A DNA stretch of 64,000 nucleotides from Allium sativum (lineage: Eukaryota > Streptophyta > Magnoliopsida > Asparagales > Amaryllidaceae), in NCBI GenBank assembly GCA_030737875.1, contig CM060926.1, positions 167,981,079 to 168,045,078 on the forward strand, read 5' to 3'. The translations under genes were made by a program, and so were the position numbers. Positions 1 through 10,895 of the stretch are shown piece by piece. The notes beneath the pieces are model-generated. The model saw only the letters and a program-made list of their open reading frames with translations. It made no database searches and was not told where the DNA came from. The number at the start of each line of letters is the position of its first letter. The first letter of the stretch is position 1.

Positions 1-899
1 ATTGATAGTTAATTCAAAGTGGCTCCTCTTGTAACTCTCAATGTAAAGAGGGTCCTTATTTTACTATAACAATATATTTCCGTGTTTTTTGCGCTGCTAA
101 TTAAAAAAATATCTAAGTATCAATGAAAGATTATTGGAATAAAAAAAGTTATAGAAATGTCTGCATTTATTTTGAATAAGTGCAAACATATCTGCAATTA
201 TTCACATAGTGTATTGCAGGTTATTAAAAAGGAATAAATCAGTGCAGAAATGTCTACAATTATTGGGAATAAGTAGAGACATGTCTACAATTATTAATAT
301 ACTAGCATGAACCCATGCTATGCACACGGCATAAAACTGCATTTTTGTAATTAGTAATGGAACTCTATTGCTGTATGTCCACTTGAAGAATCAGATTTAG
401 ATTTTAAACATACACATAGCATTATGGTAAGCTAAAGTTCACAGTGAAAAATATCCCTTTTAATTTGTAAAAAGTATAGAATATTTTGCTTCGAATGAAG
501 AAAAACATAAAACGCACAAGGTTGATCTACTAAAATTGTTCTTGAAACAATATTAATTATAGTTATAGAAAAATATTAGTAAGCTTCACTTATGTTATTA
601 GCCAAGTTGTAGTCTTCCATTAAAGTAATCATCGTGTGATAATTGTAATACTGATTAGTTTAAAGAACCAAAGCACTATACAGCAGAATAATTATTTTTT
701 ATCATGTGAAATAAAGTTAGCATACCATGCGAGAAGGAAGATGTTTATAACATAAAATTGGTAAATAGTAATAATACATGGTACATAATAACAAAAGGGA
801 TAGGGATCACATTTGACTGGAAAAAGTATCCTATGTAGATATCAAGAAAATCTTGGTTTTTCCCTCTCAACATTTTAAGTATAAATATTTTTCAAATTT
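1..899. other. AT-rich intergenic DNA, no gene recognised
   Basis: No reading frame with recognisable protein content and no RNA gene is visible. The only structure seen is a short direct-repeat cluster near 152-296. The stretch ends at the TRIM insertion. Confidence 0.6.
152..296. repeat. imperfect short direct repeats
   Basis: Four diverged copies of a motif like ACATGTCTACAATTATT occur near 155, 187, 248 and 282. They are arranged as two pairs of about 50 bp, each pair containing the word GAATAAGT. No coding content. Confidence 0.5.
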
Positions 900-1019
900 T
901 GTAGAAATACTATAGAACAAACAAGTGTTTCTAAAACCAATTGGTGATAGGAACAACGATCTCTTAGTATACATACAGGAAACATGATACAAATTGCTCG
1001 ATGTGGGACAATTCTAACA
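900..1019 (-). repeat. TRIM 3' LTR (120 bp)
   Basis: Starts TG and ends CA on the plus strand. Aligns end to end with 1096-1215 without length difference. In element orientation it follows the short polypurine tract. Confidence 0.87.
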
Positions 1020-1083
1020 CCACCCCTGCACGTGGGGCACCAGTGGACATCATGTTCCCAAGCCACACATGAGCCTAAACCAA

Positions 1084-1095
1084 GCTCTGATACCA
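1084..1095 (-). other. TRIM primer-binding site
   Basis: The plus strand reads GCTCTGATACCA, so the minus strand is TGGTATCAGAGC, complementary to the 3' end of plant initiator tRNA-Met. It abuts the LTR. Confidence 0.88.
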
Positions 1096-1215
1096 TGTAG
1101 AAATACTAGAGAACAAATATGTGTACCCAAAACCAATTGGTGATGAAATCAACGATCTCTTATTATATATACAGGAAACATGATAAAAATTGCTCGATGT
1201 GAGACAATTCTAACA
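1096..1215 (-). repeat. TRIM 5' LTR (120 bp)
   Basis: In element orientation it directly precedes the PBS with no spacer. Plus-strand ends are TG and CA. Confidence 0.87.
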
Positions 1216-1886
1216 AATGTTAACATTAAATGGATACACAATCAATGTGTAAAGAGTTTGTGCATAATATAAACAATCCACTGAATACCATCACAGAACT
1301 GCCACATTTGGATGCACAAACATAAAAATTAAAATACTATCATAGAGCTGCCAATATATGAACATAGACATGAATATAAAAAAATTCAGGTAAACTAAGA
1401 GTAATTATCTACAACTGAATATACATAAACATCATTAAACCTTGTTACGACAGTTGACACTCCATGCTTGCTAAATTGGCTTGAAATGGCTTAGTGCTTT
1501 TTATCCATTGGTTTTCAACTCCAGTATGACAAACATCCTATAATCTAAATTTTATATAATATAAGATGTTATGGCATGATAATTTAAATAAAAATCATTA
1601 CATAATAATGATATTACTTAATAAAATGATGAAAATATACATATTTTTCAAGGTTGTGATCTAGGTAGTATAGTACAACATACATTTTAAGTTGCGAACT
1701 ATGCACAAAGATGGATCCAGTAGAATATCAAGAAATTATTGTACTAATGTACCGTTGTGCCTTAGATTGTCCTACAAACATCCTATGTTGTTTTAGACTA
1801 TTGTGTTATAGGACAGATAATAAAGTGTTATTTGCATATGCAATAATATTGATATATCCAAATCATGCAAAAGCTATATATATACA
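1216..1886. other. AT-rich intergenic DNA, no gene recognised
   Basis: Only short open frames without family resemblance. No repeat boundary seen until the gypsy-type LTR start near 1887. Confidence 0.55.
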
Positions 1887-3099
1887 TATAACAACCCGGA
1901 TTTTTGGTCATTTAAATTTGAATATTTAAACCTGATTTAAATATTATGTTTGTAATATTAATGGATTTTAATATTGAATTCGTCATTAGAAACAAGTTGA
2001 ACATTAAATTTATATTTAATATAAATCGAGCTCGAATGGCGTTGTAGTTCGTAATATTGAAATTTGAACTTTAATCGAATGTACAGGATCCGATATAAGT
2101 CGGAATTCCATGAAACAAGAAAAGTTGTAATCTTGTTGGTTATAGTTTTCATATGAAAGAGAAAAATCGAGATTTCGTATTATATATTGTTAATTATGTC
2201 CAATTCAATTTTTAAAATAGTCGCTATGAAATAAATATTAAAATATAACGTTACTAAATAAAAATAATATGATTTTAATATGAATTAAATACCAGTGAAT
2301 TCAAAATTGACGATATTGAGTTGTACAAATTATATTTGAAGCTATATTTATATATTCTGTTTCGATATGCATGTTGAAAATAATTTATTTTTATTTAATT
2401 GATTTATTTGGGAATTTAATTTATATTTTATAAGCGATAAAAATAGTCATTTTTGCCAATGAAGACGGAATTCGATCGAACGAAGTTCATTGGGACCGAA
2501 ACGTCAAAACATAACGGTATATTTATTTTCATCGTGTTTGAAATTCGTAAATGTTGATTCAGGGCCCAAAATTGGCGTTTTGAACTTTATAATGTTGTAC
2601 AGGGCCCAAAATGAGTCGGATTTTCTCGAAACAAGAAATTTCGGAATCTGTTGGATAATATCTTTCTAATGAAATAGAAAGATCGAGTTTTCGTGTTGTA
2701 GATTTTATTTTATTTCCAAATCAAATTTTGAAAAAGTCGCTGTGGAATTTCGTAATATATTATAACGTTATTTATATTAAATAAAGGGGTTTTTAAATTT
2801 TTATAACATCGATTTGGCTTCAAACTCAACCCGGGCTATTTTATCTTAGTAATATACGATATTATTGTCATGTATGGCCAATTCCAATATTTTATTATTA
2901 TTATATTGAGGTATTTTAAAATTGGTTTATTTTATCTAAATTGGTCAGTAATAAAAGGGACTTTATTCAAACGACCTCAGTTTTTAACGAAGCAAATTTT
3001 ATTTGGATCGCAACAGTAAAATATAGCTAGATTTCAAGTGGCGGGTCAATCGGGGTTAATTTGTGAGTGTGGCAAAATAAAATACAAATAAGAACGACC
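1887..3099 (+). repeat. element A 5' LTR, first segment
   Basis: Matches 19648-20484 of the 3' LTR, including the shared stretch before the copia insertion point (GGCAAAATAAAATACAAATA). It carries an additional diverged copy of a module that is single in the 3' LTR, so it is about 380 bp longer over the same interval. It ends with the target duplication CGACC. Confidence 0.75.
3095..3099. other. target-site duplication (left) of copia element
   Basis: CGACC here and again at 14122-14126. The uninterrupted relative near 20477 has one CGACC followed by ATTTGAACGTGA, exactly as expected for a 5-bp duplication. Confidence 0.9.
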
Positions 3100-3868
3100 T
3101 GTTGTATATAACGGTGTTGTATACACAATTATATGATTTTTGTTTGATGATAACAACCAAATATATATTATTTTATAAATGTGTTTATTACTGTACTGTT
3201 CTATATTTACACCACAAACAGGAATGTAATATTTATATTCAAATAAAATACATCTGTACAGAAATTCAAATATTTACTGTATTTTATTTAAAATATAAAT
3301 ATTATATTTCTAACATTCAAACAGTACATCTATTTTAACTCCACTATTTGAACACTTCACATATTTGTACTTATAAATAAACAGAATAGAATAGACAAGT
3401 CTGTTTGACAACAATGAAATATTATTTTTATTTCAAATAGATTTTGTTTATTACAAATAATAAGTACAATCACTCTTTCATATACATTAGCTCCTCACTA
3501 TAACACTCATACATTCACTCAGTTTGCATTTCATATATACAATTTTATTTACATAGACACACTGACACTCTTCTCATTTTCACTGTCTTCTGTCTTTTAT
3601 CTTCTGTCTTCACAGCTTTCTGCATTCAGTCCAGTCTTCATACCTGTCATATACAGAAACACACACATAGTACACTGCAATAGAAATAAAAATTGAATAC
3701 ATGCAGATTTGAATTTTATTTTTTGAAATTTTATTTGCCTCAGTTTTCTGGTGTGTTTCTCATCATTTTTCTGACTTGATCTGATTTGTTAATCCGACTG
3801 TGTCTATACAGTTTATATATAGTACAGGGACAGAAAATATTTTTCTGATGGCTGCAAATACACATGTG

Positions 3869-3928
3869 TATAAATACACGTGTGCACTGCCTCGCCAATC
3901 AGTGTGCAGGTGTGGAGCAGCCACGTGG
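3869..3928 (+). promoter_or_regulatory. TATA box with two G-boxes in copia LTR
   Basis: TATAAATA (3869-3876) is followed directly by CACGTG (3877-3882), and CCACGTGG lies at 3921-3928. CACGTG is the core G-box/ABRE bound by plant bZIP and bHLH factors. Either this TATA or the one at 4341 could set the start of transcription. Confidence 0.5.
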
Positions 3929-4297
3929 ACCAAGCTCGACACAGTGCAAATGTCAAGTACAAACAGCCCAAACAATACAGCAAGCATGGAGCCAAATATT
4001 AAAAGTGAAATGGCCGAGCACAACATTGTAAACAAGTTTGCACAAGCCGACTCAGCGCCTGACAAAACACAAATGAATCAGCCCAAATTGTCAAGCAACA
4101 GCTCAGGGATGTGAATATGCAGGTGCAACAGTTTCAAGTTCATGTTCAAGTATGGTGTAAGTCAGGCTTACATGACAAGTTTAGATGACCAAAGCATGGT
4201 TTCAACATGATCAAGCAAAGTGGATCAGCAATTCGGGATGATGACAGGGAGCATGGTCAACATAACACAAAATTGGCAGTTTAATTATCATGGTGTT

Positions 4298-4348
4298 CAT
4301 GCATGTCAGTGACACATATGCATGGCAATAGACATGCATGTATAAATG
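4298..4348 (+). promoter_or_regulatory. candidate core promoter: RY motifs plus TATA
   Basis: CATGCATG at 4298-4305 and 4333-4340, with a TGCATG between them (4319-4324). The last CATGCATG abuts TATAAATG (4341-4348). RY motifs bind B3 factors such as ABI3, FUS3 and LEC2 in seed promoters. Present identically in the 3' LTR around 12094-12144. Role is inferred from motifs only. Confidence 0.45.
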
Positions 4349-6326
4349 AGAAGCTTACAACAAAGCTTTCAAGTGCAAGTATCATAATTCTCTACAGTAT
4401 AGTGAAATTTGTATACAAGCAAATGGCAGATCAGGCAAGAATCAGCCAATAACAAAGAAGCTCATGGTGGCAGTCTTTAATGAAGCTACATGGTTCAGCA
4501 TGTAATGCAGCTCACACATGCACAGTTTCAAAATGATAATGGGCCATGACATTGATGCAGCATAGTCGAGTCAGTAAACACAAAATGGTGAGGATATACA
4601 TGTATACATGGATCAGCAGTATAATGATCAAACTCAAACTCAAGTTCATCCACATATTATTCAAGCAAGACAGTAAAGAACAAAGTCATGGTGAATGTGA
4701 TAGTGCCGCACAATGATGGACTCAAATGGTGCAACAGTAGTGAAGGCAATACAAAGCAAGTGTCAACAAACTTATGTATATGCTGCAACAAGTTTCAATG
4801 ACATATCCACAACAAGCTCATGCAAATAGGTGGAAATCTGGAGCAGCATGGATTACATTTATACTGTTCAATATACTATGGAATGGAAAACATTTAATAG
4901 TTTCCAAAATTTCAATATTACTTTCCAGAAGTATAAGTAATCAAGGCACAGCAGAAAAACAAGATGATTGAAGACATGTTTAGGAAAAAGTCAATTCACA
5001 GAAATTCCTCAAATCATTTTTGGCAAGCAATACAATCATGCAAGGGAATTTTATTAAGGGCAATGCGATTTCAATTTGGTTCCAGTTTTTTAAATTGCAA
5101 AACTTTCCAGGAATTCATCAGAAATCTCGACAATTTATCAATCAGAAAAGATTTTGCTGTAGTCATTTTTTGGCAACTGTTATTAAGAAGGAAAACTGAT
5201 TATTCCAGAAATCTTTCTCACAATTTTTTGCAAGTGTTAAATTTTAAATTGGACAGAAAATTCAATGTATCAATCAGGGAAAGTTTCCTTTTTGATTTCC
5301 AGAATATCACGCAAGTTTTTTTTTAAGGGGCCGAGTTAATTCAAGGCAAGAATTCCAGGAATCATATTCTTCAAATCACGCAAGGCTACAATCATGACAA
5401 CATTCATTCAATCGAACCAAAAAGGGAAAGCAACACGCAAATTCAAATCAAGTCATTGATGAAATCAGAGTTGATTTAGGGTTTTTCTAATCCCTACAAA
5501 TTCACACCAAATTCATCATCGGCAGCCATGGAAAACTAACCAAACATTCCAAATCGAAAAACAAGAGCAAAATCGAAAAGTAAAACTCAGAGAGAACTCA
5601 CAACTTTTCCATCGTTTTTTTTTCGATCGAGCCAATTTCAAATCGAAGCACTGAGAGCCTTCAACAATTCAAGAACATCACTGGATCAATTTCCTTCAAG
5701 CAATTAATCGATCGATTTGGGGATTCCAGAAAACCCTAGCCGCCATTTTTATTTCTCAGAGAAAGGAGGAACGGGCTGAACTAATTTGAGAAGGGCCGAC
5801 CATTTTGCTTAAGGGCTAAGAAGGGGATGACCCTTTAATATTTGAACTCCTCATTTTATTTTATTTTTAAACTAGGGTTTCACATTTTGTTTTGTAATTT
5901 TTGTTGTAATTTCTTTTGTAAACCAATCTGAACAGTTTACTAGTCTGTTAAACTAGGGGTTACTGACTACGGGGTTGTAGCCAGGGGAAATCTGATCTTG
6001 GGGACAAAGATCAGTCAGGGTGTTTAGTATAGGGTTAGTACAACAGCAGGTATTGCGAGTGTACAAAACTGTATAGGCGGTAAGCGAGGTTCGCGAGTCT
6101 GTAAGTTTGTGTATGCGGGAGTCTGTATAATTCTATAATAAAAACCTTGGGGAATGCAGCAGTAGGCAGGGTTGCCGAAGCTGGGTATATCTGTGTGTTA
6201 TTTATTTACAGCATTTATTTACTCTCATCATTATTTGTGCTGTGATATTTTTAATATTATATACTCAGTTAAAAACTGTGATAAACCCTATTCACCCCCC
6301 TCTAGGGTCAATCTAGATCCAACATT

Positions 6327-6337
6327 TGGTATCAGAG
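6327..6337 (+). other. copia primer-binding site
   Basis: TGGTATCAGAG, complementary to the 3' end of initiator tRNA-Met, two bases after the LTR end at 6324. Confidence 0.88.
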
Positions 6338-6363
6338 TAGGTTATTTCTTTAACTCTAGAGTC

Positions 6364-7803
6364 ATGGGTAATCCTAGTCGTCAGTCTAGTGAGTGTCTGT
6401 CCATTTCATCTCCAACTGTCTTCACTGGAACAGATTTTTCAAAATGGAAATCCAATATGGAATTTTATTTAAAATCTGTTAATATTAAATGTTGGGATGT
6501 TGTTATCAATGGGTTTAATCATGCAGATATTGATTTCAATGCTCGTGCTATGAAAATTATATTTGATTATCTTAATACTGAACAGTTTAATCTTATCTGT
6601 CATTGTTTATCTGCACAGGAGATCTGGAACACTCTCAATACAAAGTATGGAAGATTTGACAACCGCAGCTCAAAACCCGAGGACGTCAACTCAAATTCAG
6701 AGTTTTGCTTAACTGGATTCACCAAGGATGAATCAGATGATGGAGAATCAACAGATGCTGAAACAGAAAAATTTTCATACGAAGATTTAGTGTATATGTG
6801 TGTTGATCTAACTAAGTCTGTTGATAAACTCAAATCTAAAAACAACCTTCTGAAATCTAAGTTGACTAGCAAAATGGATGATTTGGAATCACAACTTGAA
6901 CATTTTAAAAATTCTTCAAATTTAGATTGCAAAAATTGTTTGAAATTGGAAACCAATCTTGTTCATCTCAATAAAAATATTCAAAAATTTGAAAATGAAA
7001 TTTTAATCTTAAAAGAGAACAAGATTGAGTTATCAAGTTTGAATAACTTTCTGCAAAAGGAATTTGAAATTTTTAAGACTGCTATAAATTCCAAATTTGA
7101 GATCGCTGAAAATGAAAATTTGGTGAGAAGTGATTTGATTTTGAGAAAACTTGAAAATGAGATTGAAAAATCCAAGAATTTTGAGTTTGAAAAACAAAAA
7201 CGATTTGAACTTGAAATCTCGGAAACTCAAGCCAAAATTAGATTGCTTGAAAATGAGAATTTGGTTTTGAAACAAACCAATGCTGAACAGATGATCGCTA
7301 TAAAAAATTGCTCAAATTTATTAAAACAAATTAGTGATCTAAAGTCCAAAATTCAACGATTAGAATCAACAATGGATAAATTTTCTAATGGGGAAAAATC
7401 GTTGAATATGCTGTTACAAAACCAAGTTTCTAGTGGAAATAAATCTGGTCTTGGCTTTGGGAAGAATAATGTTTTTGAAAAACTGAGTTCAAATGATTTG
7501 AAAAATTCTTCAAACTACTTTGGAAAGATTCAACTTGAAAATTCAAACTTTGATAATCTCAGAGGATTTTTGAATCATAAACGTAATGTAAACTTGTTTT
7601 ATAATAATCCATCTAAACAATCTCGGATCCAAAAAGGAAATAAAACAAATTTCGTTAAATTCAGACAGATTTGGGTTCCAAAGGGTACAAAGGTAAATTC
7701 AGATGGTTTGTTATATAGACAGGTTTGGGTACCTAAAGTGGTAAACACATATCAGAGTGGTTTTACAAATTTTGTTAGACCACTTAACCCTCTAAACTGT
7801 TAG
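6364..7803 (+). CDS. gag-like polyprotein of SIRE-type copia element
   Basis: 479 codons from ATG 6364. The open frame extends upstream to 6172, but that part is inside the LTR and crosses the PBS, so 6364 (MGNPSRQ) is the likely start. Residues about 20-96 resemble the UBN2/copia gag N-terminus: a W-containing FSKWKSNMEFYL segment, then AQEIWNTLNTKYG at 84-96. Residues about 140-330 are Lys/Glu/Asn/Leu-rich with heptad spacing, probably a long coiled coil. The C-terminus has two WVPK repeats (RQIWVPKG, RQVWVPKV) typical of SIRE-lineage gag. No CX2CX4HX4C zinc knuckle is present, and the frame stops before any protease. Expected role: a structural particle protein; RNA binding may be altered without the knuckle. 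The ORF is intact, which suggests recent selection or a young copy. Confidence 0.83.
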   Translation: MGNPSRQSSECLSISSPTVFTGTDFSKWKSNMEFYLKSVNIKCWDVVINGFNHADIDFNARAMKIIFDYLNTEQFNLICHCLSAQEIWNTLNTKYGRFDNRSSKPEDVNSNSEFCLTGFTKDESDDGESTDAETEKFSYEDLVYMCVDLTKSVDKLKSKNNLLKSKLTSKMDDLESQLEHFKNSSNLDCKNCLKLETNLVHLNKNIQKFENEILILKENKIELSSLNNFLQKEFEIFKTAINSKFEIAENENLVRSDLILRKLENEIEKSKNFEFEKQKRFELEISETQAKIRLLENENLVLKQTNAEQMIAIKNCSNLLKQISDLKSKIQRLESTMDKFSNGEKSLNMLLQNQVSSGNKSGLGFGKNNVFEKLSSNDLKNSSNYFGKIQLENSNFDNLRGFLNHKRNVNLFYNNPSKQSRIQKGNKTNFVKFRQIWVPKGTKVNSDGLLYRQVWVPKVVNTYQSGFTNFVRPLNPLNC

Positions 7804-8500
7804 GTACCAGAGGAGGCTGAGGAACTGCTTTGCAAAAGAGAAACTGAATTCAAACTGCGTCATATCATCAGGTTATTCACAGTTCCTTAGCCAAGACCGT
7901 TGAGTTAGAGATTCTGCTTTACATTGGATTCTGGTATGATCTCTAAACTCATCTTTGTATATTCTCTTGGTTTGTTTTTATTTTCTGTTTTTTATTCCTT
8001 CCTCTATCTCCTTCTGTTTTTGTTTTTTTTATTTGACACTGCCATATTCTTCTTTGTCTGTACTTCTTAAACTTCCAGTTGCAGAACTCATAATCTTTCT
8101 GGAAATATGCTTTATTTGTATATAATCATCGTGTGTTAATCATTCCCATATCCTGAATTTAATCTTGTAAATATCTGCATTTGTTTCGAGGTTTATTTTT
8201 CTGATTTCTGAATTCATAACAGTGTTGATGTATTCTTGTCATATCGTGAACACTGTTAATTTGAATTCTAAATTTTTGAAGATCTGAAAGTTTAATGGAA
8301 ACTCACACATCGTTGCTGTGTTGAGATTCTTCTAATTCATTTTAGAAAAGCTTAAAATATTACACTCATTACAGCACTCTATTATTTATCAGTAGTGATA
8401 TTTTCATTATTTTTCAGATTGGCTTGGAAATTTTAAATTGTCTAGAATCTCAGAGATACATCTTGAAAATCATTGTTATTCATGATCATCATGGTTAGAA

Positions 8501-8868
8501 TTTGTTTGTTTGAAATCATCTGAAATTATTAATATTTTGAAAAATCACACACCTCCTAAATTTGAAATTATCAACCTTGTGTGACTGATTCATTATATTT
8601 CAAAACTTGACATTGAATCAAGTGATTTCAAATGAATTATTTTGGATCATGAATATCTATCAAACCTGATGTAAATGATCTGATTGTTTTGGGTTTGTCA
8701 GAAACACTTGTGAAAATTTTTCTGAAAAGATGGTCTTAAATTTCTCTATCATTTCATGGTTATTTGATTTTAATATATGTTTGTTTAAAATCATTTGAAA
8801 TTATTGATTTATTGAATCGCACACATATCTTGAATCTGAAATATAATATTGTGTGATTGATTCATTAA
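8501..8868 (+). repeat. diverged direct repeat pair
   Basis: 8501-8597 and 8777-8868 align over about 95 bp: TTTGTTTGAAATCATCTGAA versus TTTGTTTAAAATCATTTGAA at the start, both ending near GTGTGAYTGATTCATTA. Confidence 0.65.
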
Positions 8869-9155
8869 ATCCTGATATATTCACATTTCTTCAAATGATT
8901 TAAAATAAACTAAATTTTATAATCATGGATCATGGAATATATTGTTTTTTTTGTGACCTTCAGAAACATCGTCTGGCAAGTCTGTTGTGATATTGATTTT
9001 TCTGTGCTGCTCTGATACTGTTTTTTTTGAAAAATGTTTGTTCTGGAATCACTTACTTGCTGCTCTGATACATGTGCATAATCTATTATCTCGTTTGTTT
9101 GGGCTTAGTACTTAATAATTCTTTTTTCTATGACTTTCTTGTTCAGTATCATGTT

Positions 9156-9409
9156 AAAATTCCTCGTAAATAGAGACACTAAGTGGTATCAGAATTGCTT
9201 ATATTTGTTTCACTCATCTGTACTGAGATTCAAATTTTCAAATTTTCACATTGTATAGATCCACACATTTTTTTTTGCCTTATACAAATAAATGTGCTAA
9301 ATTTGTCTGGCTGGGTTTGTGTTTAAATTTCTTTGGTCTGAGATGTCCATGATAGTCCATCAAGGTGTAATTAAATTCCTCGATAAAGGAGACTACAATT
9401 GGTATCAGA
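9156..9409 (+). repeat. direct repeat pair ending in PBS-like words
   Basis: 9156-9193 and 9372-9409 both read AAATTCCTCG, then a short A/G-rich stretch, then TGGTATCAGA (9184-9193 and 9400-9409). The shared word is the first ten bases of the PBS. Confidence 0.65.
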
Positions 9410-9694
9410 TGTGCAGTTTTTTGTCTTGCTGTATATTTTTTTAATTCTCTCTTGCTTTGTAGAGATCTTTCTTATCCCTCTTGTAATTGATTTTCAATTT
9501 TAAAATTATTTATTTTTTATTTATTCACAAATTGAAATCAATTTCCAAATTGTTCTGTATTTATAATTCATCAAAATATATCAGAATTTGAAATTGTGAT
9601 GAATTATGACTGCAATATATATCACAACAAGAGGAGATTTTATTTAAGTTTTCATGAAGGCTGAACATTTATTATAATATCTTTGAATTGGCAA

Positions 9695-10010
9695 TTATTT
9701 CACGACCACCTCCTTTATCTACCATTATTCTGCCATCCATCATGTTTTTTTATATAAATGTGGAGAGTTCAATATTTTTAAAAAAAGAAAAAGAAAAAAA
9801 ATAGTCTTTTTGAATAAACAGTGAAAATATTTGTGATGGAATTGTGGTTATGTTATTTTTCAGAATTAGTGTCAATTGAAAATTTTCAATAATCCCGATA
9901 CAGTTGGTCATATTTCATAATATTATTAATTTAGAAATTTATTTCACGGTCCATTTCTGTACCTATCACATTTCTATCATTCATATTGGTTGTATAAACT
10001 GGGGAGTTTT
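9695..10010 (+). repeat. diverged direct repeat pair
   Basis: 9695-9770 and 9939-10010 share TATTTCACG, a pyrimidine-rich stretch with ATCAT/ATCAT blocks, and a final TATAAAYKTGGRGAGTT. Weak but collinear. Confidence 0.5.
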
Positions 10011-10071
10011 TTTTTATATGTTTGAAGCTGAAAATGATAAAATATATAATTGATACATAAGCGTGTCTCTA

Positions 10072-10178
10072 ACCTCATTTAAAAATCCAAGCTCTGGTTA
10101 TGCATGGTTATGAGACAACTTATAATTTAAGGTGCGGCTGACCTCATTTAAAAATCCAAGCTCTGGTTATGCGTGGTC
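10072..10178 (+). repeat. 38-bp direct repeat pair
   Basis: 10072-10110 and 10141-10178 both contain ACCTCATTTAAAAATCCAAG followed by CTCTGGTTATGC, with a single difference in the shared part (CATGG versus CGTGG). Confidence 0.85.
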
Positions 10179-10265
10179 AGGGTGCTCTTAAATCAAAAGA
10201 AAAAGAAAAGAAAATAATTTGCAATAAATAATTTCTTTTGAAATTCTCCTTGGTGTATAATAACC

Positions 10266-10585
10266 AGCCTATCAATCCACTTTCTAATCTGTGAAATGTG
10301 TTGAAATTTTATGGCGTATTATGATTTGTTGATTGATAGGTATTGGGGTTTGAGATTATTCGTTTTTGTCACTTAAATTGAATTATTAATTATAGTCCAA
10401 ATCCATCACTATCTTTGAGCTTCATTTTTTAGAAAATTCTTTTGGAAATAATTGGGAAATATTTTTTGAAACTCTCTCCATTTTATATAAAATTCATCGT
10501 AAATCCATCATTCTCTACAATGTGAAATATGCCACCTGTTCTTAGAATATTATGATTTTTGTTTGACTAATTGAGATTTATGATT
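10266..10585 (+). repeat. diverged direct repeat pair
   Basis: 10266-10360 and about 10498-10585 share ATCCAYYWTCT, GTGAAATRTG, TATTATGATTT and a final GATTAT. Collinear but strongly diverged. Confidence 0.45.
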
Positions 10586-10882
10586 ACTGATCTTCCTCTT
10601 AAGCTGAAATTATACCTTAAGTCATTTTTTCATCCGTATTTTGAACTCTGTATCCTTTTGATGATAACAAAAGGGGGAGAATGGATTGAGATTTTGATTT
10701 ATGAGTGAATATTTTATAAATATTTATAATTTTGAAAATTCATTTCATTTTCATTTTTCACTCATGCACAGTTATAGGGGGAGTTTCTGTTGTTGGGGGA
10801 GCTTTCAAATAGGGGGAGTTGAGTGCTTCACTGTAAAACACATTTATTATATTCAAAATCTTAATATTTGTTTGTCATCATC

Positions 10883-10895
10883 AAAAGGGGGAGAT
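10883..10895 (+). other. copia polypurine tract
   Basis: AAAAGGGGGAG followed by AT and then the 3' LTR start TGTTG at 10896. It would prime plus-strand DNA synthesis. Confidence 0.85.

Larger units (their letters stand above)
900..1215 (-). mobile_element. TRIM (miniature LTR retrotransposon)
   Basis: Two 120-bp direct repeats (900-1019 and 1096-1215) flank only 76 bp. Read on the minus strand the repeats begin TGTTAGAATTGT and end in CA. The internal segment opens directly with the tRNA-iMet-type PBS TGGTATCAGAGC (1084-1095) and closes with the purine-rich GCAGGGGTGG beside the other LTR. That is the full anatomy of a terminal-repeat retrotransposon in miniature, which has no genes and must move with borrowed proteins. 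The flanks AATTT (895-899) and AATGT (1216-1220) could be a target duplication with one change. The LTRs differ at roughly a dozen positions, so it is not recent. Confidence 0.88.
3100..6324 (+). repeat. copia element 5' LTR (3,225 bp)
   Basis: Starts TG at 3100 right after the target duplication and ends CCAACA before the PBS. Differs from the 3' LTR by scattered substitutions and single-base indels. Small ORFs inside both copies (for example near 3800-4114 and 4964-5326) have no family resemblance. Confidence 0.9.
7804..10882 (+). other. non-coding internal region of copia element
   Basis: T-rich, no ORF of note, no pol or env-like domain. It is largely built from pairs of diverged direct repeats (listed separately) and ends in a cluster of GGGGGAG words (near 10674, 10775, 10793, 10812 and the PPT). 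It occupies the place where pol would be in an autonomous relative. Confidence 0.75.

Noticed and set aside
1084..1095. GCTCTGATACCA words as tRNA gene fragments
   Set aside because: They occur at LTR edges as primer-binding sites; no tRNA body, A box or B box around them.
900..1215. Cassandra-type TRIM with a 5S rRNA promoter in the LTR
   Set aside because: No 5S internal promoter sequence is recognisable in the 120-bp LTR.
3763..4114. 100- and 104-codon open frames on opposite strands in both copia LTRs
   Set aside because: Overlapping antisense frames in a regulatory LTR region; duplication is due to LTR identity; no domain.
4964..5326. 120-codon frame in the copia 5' LTR and 144 codons in the 3' LTR
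   Set aside because: The end shifts with a single-base difference in a T tract, and there is no recognisable protein content.
6172..6363. Upstream extension of the copia gag frame
   Set aside because: This part lies in the LTR and across the PBS; the ATG at 6364 after the PBS is the sensible start.
7804..10895. env-like gene as in some SIRE elements
   Set aside because: No open frame of relevant length on the plus strand; the region is non-coding repeats.
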